Assembly (NCBI GenBank): GCA_914767715.1
Contig: OU612071.1
Location: forward strand, 28,209,681-28,273,680
Direction of reading: 5' to 3'
DNA length: 64,000 bases
Source: Membranipora membranacea
Lineage: Eukaryota > Bryozoa > Gymnolaemata > Cheilostomatida > Membraniporidae
Position 1 is the stretch's first letter, and each line of letters begins with the position of its first letter. This document shows positions 54,809 through 64,000 of this stretch, one piece after another. Below the pieces are notes generated by a model. That model saw only the letters and a list, made by a program, of their open reading frames with translations. It was not told the DNA's origin and searched no databases. Both the position numbers and the translations under genes were made by a program.

Positions 54809-57046
54809 TTACTTAGCCCCTCCTGCAGACGATCCACCTCCAGATCTGCTCACACCGCTCTCCATAGTAGAAGGGTTAAGTCCGTGTAGAGCTTCATACG
54901 CTGGATCCACAATTATCTCTACAAACATCGTGTCATCCACAACGTAACCTGAAATACATAAATTATATATACAGATTAGTCAGTGTTAGATAGAAAGAAG
55001 TCTGCGATCATAAATACACATTGTCAACATCACACTATGAGAGGGAAACAACTCCTAAATGTGATACTTGTCACAGGTCAAGAGATGAATAAGATTGTAT
55101 TGGTAACTGTATTGTAAATGTAGTTTAAGTGCTTAAATTCTGCCTTTGTTCCGGGTAGTGGTATCTCATAATCATGACCAGGGATCTGGCTGATAATTAA
55201 AGGCCACTTCCGGAAACCCGAAAACAGTTTGAGCTGTCAATTATAGTTACATTTGTCTGCAGTAAAATAGGTAATGAAACCAATTGTATATTGCAGTTTA
55301 TTTGACCCAGTTTACAAGACATACGACTACATGTATTACCGTTCTCGGTCGCAAAGACAATGTTCTGTTCAGCAAACTGCGGACAGCCTGAAGCGATGTT
55401 CATCTCATTCTTAGGCCGCTGGAAGCTGGACGAACTAGGCTCGGGCCTGAACTTCTCTATTATATCCGGCTTCCTCTTTGTTTGGTTCTTCATCTTCATC
55501 GTAACCTGAGGAAGGATTTAATCTGAGATTAGATCTGTCTTATTATTCTAATGAATAATACAAGTGATTCTTTTTAATATTCCCACAATGGATGGCTTAG
55601 GTGAAGAGAGTTATCTTCCCACTGGACATGAGGAGATAACAACCTTGGTACAATTTGGTGCAGCTTGTATCCTGGAGATTTACTTGACCAGTGAAGTTCT
55701 CTAGTAGCGACCATTACACTATATCTGTCATTTTCCTGCTCTAACATCAGTAAAGTGACACTCTTATAGTCTCAAATAATTAAAAAAATATTATCCACAG
55801 AGAAAATATGCGGCGGATTAAAGATGGCAGGGGAGTGTAGTGATGATAGTGTGAATCTCGGCCACTATCCACGCTAGTAATGGAGAATATAATACTTTGT
55901 ATTATATGTATTATATTAGAATTATAAGTTCACTTAATTAGCAGTTTGTGGTGTTGTATTTACCTTCTGCTGGAATGGCCAGGGAAGCAGAGCGTCGTAG
56001 TCTCCCTTCATCACCACGAAGAAGAGAGAGACGTGAGTGTTCTTACCGTTACCATCTCCTGTATAAGACAATAAGAGAGTGTGTGAGTTAGCTGGTGGTC
56101 CTTACTGGTGTTTTATAAGGGCATTAGCATAGGAGTGCCACTAGTCTGAGCCCCCCAGACTTTGCCCCCTGTCCGACGGCCCCCCGGAGGGGAAAAAGTC
56201 TGAGAACAATGCAGGATTTCGCTGGAGTTGTCTGCTCTTGAGTGTTATAAGTTAATCAAGGGGAGCACTAAAACTGCAATATCTATTGATTTCTGTTCAT
56301 GCCACCTACTATATTGCTCTAGGTATGAGAGTATTCCAGTCAGACTCTGGGAAAAGTAGCCTCATGTTTGGGAAATACTCATGAGCAGAGATATTCACTG
56401 CCAAGTAGTGAAGAAAATGTCAGCCAGAATTTCTTTCATTTTGAATAAGGGCGGTCATTCATGACATTGACAAAAGGTCATACAATGTGTATTATTGGAC
56501 CCTAGGCTAAATGAAGTAAGATTAATGTAGAAGTAATGAGAGGAAAAATCCAAGCAAATCCTGCACAGTGCGTAGACTAGAGTGCCACTAATAACCAGCT
56601 GGCAAAACTGAACAAGATCTCAAGCTACATTTTTAAACCAAAATTGTGGACATTGTGCGCAATTTGTCGACCGCTCAAGGCTGCCCCAGACGTACTTCGT
56701 CATCATGGCGTAATGGGATATACCTCAAGCAAATCGTTTGAGTGATGTTACAGCTGACCTCACAATCACCATAAAACGTCATATGGAATCTTCTTTTTTG
56801 ATGTTCATGAAGCATTTTACACTCACTCTGATGGTATGTAAACTATTGAGAGTTATCAACACAAACATCTTAACTACACAATAAAAGATGGTCATGGTTA
56901 CCGTTGAAGTAAAGTCTAGCACACATCTTATAACCGTATGTCTCAGTAAAGAAGGCGTGGCTATAAAAGCTGTGCTTAATATGGCTCTCATTTCTCCTCT
57001 TAGTCACATCCTCTATCTTCCACAGAAGTCTGCCATTGAATGATGT
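54809..57046 (-). other. TRAF: MATH (TRAF-C) domain exons
   Basis: Four exons. 57046-56902 encodes [17 protein letters not shown] and [18 protein letters not shown]. 56058-55964 encodes [19 protein letters not shown] and LLPWPFQQK. 55505-55340 encodes [13 protein letters not shown] and [10 protein letters not shown]. 54948-54809 encodes [14 protein letters not shown] and a 30-residue tail rich in Ser and Gly. All hallmark blocks of the eight-stranded TRAF-C fold are present, so receptor-peptide binding should be intact. Confidence 0.95.
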
Positions 57047-60000
57047 CTACAACAACCAAAGGTACAAATCAAATAATTATTCAGGTATAAAAGCGCCTGC
57101 AGTTATGTCTAGTGTGACGCTCAGTATAACACATCAGTAAAGAGAAAAGTCAATTGACCTCCTGCATCAACAACTTTCCAATTGTGTCTGATTTTCTAAA
57201 CAGTGTCAATGTCACAGTCATGATAGCTTGATGAATTTCAGATATTGCACCTCACTCCTCCAAACTTTGTCTATACCAAAATCTATAAATGATCATGATT
57301 GGTAATATGAAGACCAAAAATCAGAGCTTTCTGCTTCATGCACAACATTGATATGAATTTAAGGATCAGTCGTTAAACACATAGCATGGCTATTTGCGGA
57401 GGTAGGTCAACAGTATATAACTTTGTGTCAGTGACTGGATCAAGCTAAAAGTCTTGCAGCTTTTTGACCCAGCAACAACTTGCAAAAACTCAGGCAAGCT
57501 GATTGACAAAATGGTCAGCTATATTACGTTTTTGAACTTGTGGACCAATCGATGATGAGGTATGTTGTCCAGCAACTATACATAATCAACATAATATTTA
57601 TCAATGATGCACAATAAAGATCAGTTTTATCCTAAAGACATCATGGATGTGTTCCTCGAGTGATGATCAACACAAGAGATGACCAAAGCACCTCTATGGA
57701 GTTGAGGGTCTTATAGTACGTCTCCACAATGATTTAAGGCAAGCCAAAGTTTAACTATCAACTCAAGATCCCTCCACCATTTAACTACATAATTTGTCAT
57801 AACGACATAATTTAACTACATAATACATCGCTTCCTTCTTATTGTTATTGTTACTTTTGTTGTTTTCACATGGTCTTATTTGCTTCATGCAAAGTTCATA
57901 ATGTATTATCGTAGCCTAAAGAAAATCCACAAAACTTATAAACTTATATTCTATGAGTCTTGTCTATCCCTGTATAAATGAAAGTGTATAATTATGTATA
58001 TTTTATATATACAGCAATAGAAAAGACTTGCAGAATTTTAGAACACAGCTTTTTTAGCCATTTACTGAGCTGCAAGAAATATGGATGTGGAAGATGTTGG
58101 CTGAGATTACTCGGATCAACCTGGGATCAACCAGGTCTCAGGTACTCATAGAGCTCAAACATCAAAACAGGCCACAAAATGAGAGAATGAATTGAAGCAA
58201 ATCTGAAACAGGGATGCACATTGGCTTAGCTACCCCTTTAGGATGGTTTGACCAAAGGTTCACGACCTCGCCTGTTTGTAGAATTGGCATGAGGTTACAA
58301 AGAGAAGGGCTGTATTATGTACGAATCCTTACCTTCATCAAGAAATCATGTACATATATTGACAGATAGAACGTAATGTAGACGTAAACTATAATTGATT
58401 GGAAAAGAAATAAGTGTTGATACGTGTAGAGTTTACCGATTAGACAGAAGGCTTGCAGACTATATGTATGTTTTGGGATATTCGTATTTGAGAGAATCAG
58501 CACACATCTTGTGATTGGAGGCTTTTAGTATTCATGAGTAGCCCTTAACAGATAAAGATGGTTGAGTGAAGTGAGCAAGAGGAAGTATATGGAATCACAG
58601 CTTGAGGTTATTACCCGTTGAAAGTTGGTGAGGGCGGTACGCTGATCCTCAATCTGAGCTTGTCTGGTCTGAGACTCTCGCTCTAACTTAGTCATCCTCT
58701 CCACAGACTCAGCCTCAGCTTTAGTAACATTCTCCTTCATCAGATTATAGGCTTCATTATAGTTCTGTAGTCTGAAATAACAACCATGCAGGTAATGTGA
58801 CCCATATGGCATTCATATACTCAACCACAATCAATATTAATTCACAGCTCAGGCATAAGTGCAGAGCATGGTGGCTCTAAGCTGCAGCTCTAAGAACTGT
58901 CAATTGTTATTTCAAAAGCGAGTAATGCAGTATTATTCTACTCAATCATCAGCAGCTATAAGCTGTACCTATCAGAAAAAGGGATTTAAACAAAATACAA
59001 TATGGATTGATTCGATTGCACCTAAACAAAAGTGAAACCTGCAGAGGAACACATAAGTTGTATCTAAACAGATACATATCATATGAAAACAGCTGCAAAG
59101 TATGATCTAAGTAACATCTCAAATTATATTCAACGTGCATGACCACTTTGTGCATGTGCACCAATCAATTTAGATTGGTTATCTTTGCACCGTAGCAAAT
59201 GCAAGTGATTCAAATGTGCTTGAGTTTTCAAACTGAAAAAGCACCCCACCCACACTGGGAAAAATTAGCTTCCATGGGCAAAATGTAAATAGGTCAGCCA
59301 GTTTGTGGCACTGTTGCTACGGTGCAGAGTGACTCGTATCACAGAAGTGTGGTACATGAAAGTGTGTACATGGCAATGTATATAAGACAGTGAAGGCATG
59401 AAAGTGTATATATGACGTAGTGTATATCACATGACAGTGTATATAATACTTACTTGTGCACATCCTCAGCGAGTACTTTAGTAAGCCCCTCTAGTTTCTG
59501 TATACTCTGTCTGTTATCAGCTGCTCCTCTCATATTGGACATTAATATCTCTGCAGACTGCTGTGTAAGCTCACTCAGTCTCCTCTCCTGTTAGTATATC
59601 AGTATATCAGTCAATAAAACATGTAATATATCTGCTTAGGAGTTACTCGATCAATGTCAAAGAGGGGACAACTTGAAAATTACACAGGTCGCAAAGTCCA
59701 TTTTAAAGCACAGAGTTTATAACTCCCTGATTTTGGTGATCAGTAAATTGAGTGGAGGTTTCATTTTTTACAGTAAAGTAATTGAGTGCTTTTCGAATCC
59801 TATTCATAAATAAAATTATTATTTCAGGCTTCTTTCTCTAAATTGCAATAAGGCTATCAACACACACCATAATTTTCGATAAAAGTTACACAGCCTAATG
59901 CATAACTCCTCAGTCACTGTGACATCTCTGAGGTTTATTGTTTTTCCTGACTTGACTCACCAGTTCACTTGTAGCTCTATCAGATTTAGTCTCCACCATT

Positions 60001-63000
60001 AGTAGCCTGCTGCTCAGCTGTGAGAGAGTCTCTGCATTGATATACCCAGCGGGTGAGGCTGTTACTGAGTATCGTACCTCTTCAATCAGCTCCAGTAGTT
60101 TGTACATGTGTTCCCGTAGGTACTCCTGATCTCCCAAATGATCCACTATTTCCACTTCAAACTGAAATACCAGAAAAAACTCATTGATAATTTGAATTTT
60201 ACAGAAACAGAAACAGGTTTTCTCTACGCATACGCCTGACGGTTCCAGTTTCCATTCAGATAATAAGCTATTTCTGCCACTTTCAAGAAACTTTGCTAAT
60301 GTTTATACATTCCATAAGTATGACATATGGTTTTTCCATTGCGGTTTTCCAAACATAGAAAACCTAAATTCTTGGAGCGTTCACATGATCACCTTATATT
60401 AATTAATTAACTGGGTATGATATTGACAATGATCATGTGGATTTTTGATGTTTGACCTATCTCCTTTGCTTCTCATCTTTACTTATCGTTTGGATTTATT
60501 GTTCAGAAAAAAAGTTATAACCAACCCTATTACTCACTGAATTTACATCAATGTGAAAAAATTAAAGAGCCGTTATTATCACAATCCTAGATATAGATCT
60601 CACATCAAAATATTGGCAGTTTTGTAGGAAATCAACAAATATCATGAATTCTGGAGTAGCCAAGAAAATTTTTGGAAATATTAAAAAAAAATTTATATCC
60701 CATGAATGATGAGCGTAGAAAAGCTGCAGAGAGATGTTATATACTACACACACAGATATACAAACACCACTTACGCCATCACAGCCTAAGGGACAGAAAG
60801 CGAAACAACTTTTCATATGCTCATCTAAATCCTCTGAATATTCTTTCTTACATATTCTACAGAGCGGTGGCTTCTTAGGGCACTCCGATTTGTGCTTCTA
60901 CAAAAGCATACCAAGGGAATGAGATAGGAGAGTAATATGGTGAAGCTTTTATAGTATTTAAAGCACAAACTCATAATACAGTCGCTAACTAGATAAACTT
61001 AGAATTAAGATTTGACGGTACAACGTTGTGGTTTTATTTCATATTTCAAAGAACATTCAGGCCAACTGGATTTGGTTTAGAATCAATTCATGGTTTGAGC
61101 GGCATTTATTTGATCGACTCCACAGCTGGGAATAAATCGTTACTAGACATTTTTCCTCCAACCATTGGACAGCTAAAAGATGACTATTTATTGGCAATCA
61201 CTCACATCTTAGTAATAACTAAAACTTGGTAGGTTTTTCTTAGATCAAACATGAATGACTTGATGCACAAAAAATACTACCAAGGAAAATCCAAATGGAA
61301 AAAATCTCTCATGTGTGACTCAAGGAAAGCAAAAAACAGCGAACACACACTACACACCAGTACAGTGTTATGGTCACGGTTTCCCAAGTACCGGGATGGG
61401 TCACTTTCTATTATTGATTCTGGGTGTGCTTCCTTTCTGATGTAATACTAAACAAGCCGACAGCTATCCTTTGAAAGACCTCACTGAATTTAGGTTATCA
61501 CGCAGATTAGCAACTCAGCCCCCACCCCAGTTCATCAGTTAGCCCTCTATGTCTACCCTTCATTATAAGACACAGAACATGTGTGTAGTATGTGTGTAAT
61601 TATGTATGCATGTAATTATATGTAGTGAATGTTATGTATGTTATGTATGTACATAAGTAATATGTATGTACTTATGTATATATGTATGTATAAACTCAAG
61701 TAATTATGTATGTACATACTTATATACATATGTACCGGAGTGTGTCCTTAAGTTAGTACCTGTATATCCTGAGCCTTGAGTCCCCTCTTACCACACCCAT
61801 TAGGACACTCGACCGGCCGGAGCAGACATCTGTTCTGTAGATGATCATTCATCTCTGTATGAGGTACGGGCTCTGTACATCTCAGACACGCCTCCTTACG
61901 GTGTGTACAACTCTCCATGTGTCGCTGTAACGTGTGGTACAAGTATAATATGATAGTATAAGTATAATTTCTCATAGCCTAGATAGTCTCTACATAAGAC
62001 ATACAGCCCGCTGTCGGTCTCAGCGCATGTCAAATAATGGTTATGAGGTAAATAATCGGAAGATGAGAGAATCAAAGCGTGTTTTGGAATACATGAGATT
62101 TGTGATATTATTTGAAAGGCCTACATATCAATCAGAGAGTAAGGGACATCAACCGCTACCACCAATGTTATAATAGTGGCTAATTACTGAGAGTACAATG
62201 TTAATTACTGCAAATGTTTGGGATCACTGATTATCTGTGGTTCTTGGTCTGACATGATGTAACAAACATATTTAAACTTAGTTTATGTTTAGATAAGAGC
62301 TTATATGGTTGGCTGTATAACCAATAATCAGACGCAGTTGAAATAAAAAATGTTCCTTCCAAATTGCATAGTGGAATGTAATACTTAGCTTGAGATAACG
62401 AAACCAATATATTGATTAAAGGGCGCTAGCAAATTACCCACACTTACTGAAGGTTATTATCAGAGGAAACTGCCATTGTTGATTTTATCAAAGGAAATGG
62501 TTTTCCACATTATGAGATCATGGGATTTCCCAAAGAGATTGTCCACTGAGTCTTATTATTGCTGAATGTTTATGGCAATAGTCTTTTACACTCTTTTCTA
62601 CTTCGGTCTGAACTGAAGTAAATTGCATTAGGGAAAAGTGATTCAGAGAGTTGAAGACTGGATATCATCAAGATATTGAACTCTATTTTCCAATGGAGTA
62701 CTCACATAACATAGGAGTAGGGAAGCATAAAATTAGGCCACTCTGTTCAACAACCAAGGGATACTTTAAACCATCACTCCAGTATCATATTTGTGAGCTA
62801 CGGATGATATAGGGTGTATACAGATACATTGTATATCGATGCATACCTTTTGAGTATAATATGAGTAAAGACTTTTAGGGGATAGTTTCTATAGTAGTCT
62901 GAGACATACCTACATTAGTCTGCGACATACCTACAATAGCCTGAGACATTCCTATAATAGCCCGAGACATTCCTATAATAGCCTGAGACATAGGCCTACC

Positions 63001-64000
63001 TGTAGAGTTTTGATGGTGATCCTCTCTTTAGATCCACACTTATAAGGACAGTTTACCTCCAGTTTCAGTATATCCTTAAAGGCAGCTTTATCCTGAGTCA
63101 CTGTTGTTATATCTGTAATAGAACATATATATTATACAGATTGAGAGCCGTCGCTGTTTGTTATAAATGCCCCTACCGGTTACATGTTCCGATACCGTTT
63201 ATATCCGTCATTAGAGTAGTTAAATGCGGTGGGTAACCTCACATAGACGTCCAATTCTGAATATGGACTCTGCGTATTTATAACTATGTATCCTACATAG
63301 ATAGTACATAGATAGTACATTGTCATTTTCGGGTAGTAGTAGTAGTATAAATGTTATATTCAGGCTACGGTGGTTGGCCTGTTCTGCTTTTATCAACCGA
63401 CAGAACTAATCTACTTCTCGTTGATGAGGTTAGAACACTTACCTAGCTTACAGTGGTTAGCGGAGCCGCCTCCTGGTCTATTTACGACATCCACATCCAT
63501 CACCTCATCATCGTCAGAATCATCAGAGTACCGCATCGCATCCGCATCCAGATCTGGTACCGCTCTATCATAAATATCATATACAATGTAGACTTTTTGT
63601 TTTAAAAAAACTGAATTAGACAACTTGTTTTTTCATTTGAAAACAATGTATTGCTTTTATCATTGCGTTTGCTGAGTATAATAATAATATTTGTAGTGTA
63701 AGTTGGCTATGTTTTCTTCACAACACAGCACATATATCATCATAACAGTAAGGACTTTATGTCACTGTATGGGAAGTAGGCGGACAGACAGACCTGACAT
63801 TCCGAGCACGACGACCCTCTACAGCGTTATCGTCATACTTCTCCAGTTCACAGGCGTCACATAAATGCTCCTGTACGGGCCTGTAATAATATAATCAGAG
63901 TTAGGGAAGGGGAAGTAATAAGCATCGTGGTGCTGATATATATTATCACTCGATGGGGCTTCTGTAGTTGCAGCTTATATCAGGTTCGAGGTCTGGTAAG
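54809..64000 (-). CDS. TRAF: TRAF-family adaptor (TRAF1/2/3/5 type), N-terminus outside window
   Basis: Exons from 5' to 3' on the minus strand: 64000-63950 (partial), 63880-63794, 63564-63443, 63112-63000, 61924-61760, 60897-60775, 60161-59961, 59587-59454, 58771-58615, 57046-56902, 56058-55964, 55505-55340 and 54948-54809 (stop TAA). Phases agree throughout; about 565 residues in the window. Order: acidic linker ([15 protein letters not shown]), TRAF-type zinc fingers ([49 protein letters not shown]), coiled coil, and MATH domain. [10 protein letters not shown] preceded by MNIA is typical of TRAF1/2/3/5 and not TRAF4 or TRAF6. TRAFs trimerise and couple TNF or Toll-type receptors to NF-kB and JNK. 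The RING that gives ligase activity would lie at or beyond the right edge. A Gly/Ser-rich tail extends beyond the MATH fold. Confidence 0.95.
58615..60161 (-). other. TRAF: Coiled-coil exons of the TRAF gene
   Basis: Exons 60161-59961, 59587-59454 and 58771-58615 encode about 160 residues rich in Glu, Leu, Gln and Lys without Pro (for example [20 protein letters not shown] and [20 protein letters not shown]). The start of the first exon ([19 protein letters not shown]) still belongs to the end of the last zinc finger. The coiled coil trimerises TRAF proteins. Confidence 0.9.
61560..61735. repeat. ATGTATGT microsatellite in a TRAF intron
   Basis: Degenerate repeats of TATGTATGTA, ending 25 bases beyond the donor of the exon 61924-61760. 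Confidence 0.9.
62888..62995. repeat. 24-bp tandem repeat beside a TRAF splice donor
   Basis: About four and a half units of GCCTGAGACATTCCTATAATA with point differences. The repeat touches the intron start next to the exon ending at 63000 on the minus strand. Confidence 0.85.
63794..64000 (-). other. TRAF: Possible RING remnant at the right edge
   Basis: The two most upstream exons in the window read [20 protein letters not shown] and then [14 protein letters not shown] followed by H-x-C-x2-C is reminiscent of the middle of a TRAF RING (PVQ..CGHRFC..C). The first C-x2-C pair is not intact (CNYR) and no CP.C follows. It may be a decayed RING, or the real RING lies outside the window. Confidence 0.4.

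Larger units (their letters stand above)
60775..63112 (-). other. TRAF: TRAF-type zinc-finger exons
   Basis: Exons 63112-63000, 61924-61760 and 60897-60775 encode repeated C-x-C-H-x-C units in the order [62 protein letters not shown] and [15 protein letters not shown]. The spacing matches zf-TRAF domains; exon borders fall between fingers. Confidence 0.93.

Overview
This window is eukaryotic, and metazoan. Genes are split into many short exons by introns of a few hundred bases to several kilobases with GT...AG borders. Intergenic DNA is AT-rich and full of tandem repeats and small transposon remnants. No prokaryotic features (operons, Shine-Dalgarno sites) are visible. Three animal-specific regulatory genes can be read exon by exon. 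Lack of Alu/L1-type repeats and the strong divergence from vertebrate proteins suggest an invertebrate; I cannot name the phylum from the sequence.

Layout. (1) About 1-3599, plus strand: the 3' part of a gene I do not recognise, with low-complexity, acidic and Ser/Gln/Asn-rich exons; its 5' part lies left of the window. (2) 3600-11112: no confident coding sequence; tandem repeats, a tiny palindromic element and possible 5' non-coding exons of the next gene. (3) 11113-24227, plus: a complete 18-exon NOS1AP/CAPON homologue (1164 aa as modelled), with an N-terminal PTB domain, a central coiled coil and a long disordered tail. (4) 24228-36922: long non-coding stretch with a 10-bp minisatellite of about 61 copies, one orphan exon-like ORF and an array of perfect palindromes. 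(5) 37175-44443, plus: a complete 7-coding-exon GFI1/GFI1B/senseless homologue (437 aa) with six C2H2 fingers. Intron 3 carries a hAT-type non-autonomous element with a perfect 8-bp target duplication and a tRNA-like Pol III promoter inside it. (6) 44444-54808: intergenic, with a broken non-LTR retrotransposon fragment and a pair of dispersed repeats. (7) 54809 to the right edge, minus: a TRAF-family gene (TRAF1/2/3/5 type), 3'-complete, with TRAF zinc fingers, coiled coil and MATH domain; its N-terminus lies beyond the right edge.

The three recognised genes do not form one pathway: NOS1AP is a PTB adaptor at synapses and polarity complexes, GFI a DNA-binding repressor, TRAF a receptor adaptor and (usually) ubiquitin ligase. 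Their linkage is nevertheless notable, because in human GFI1, NOS1AP and TRAF5 are on chromosome 1 while GFI1B, TRAF1 and TRAF2 are on 9q. The exon models were assembled by eye from reading frames, splice-site consensus and phase; all three recognised genes keep a consistent frame through every junction.
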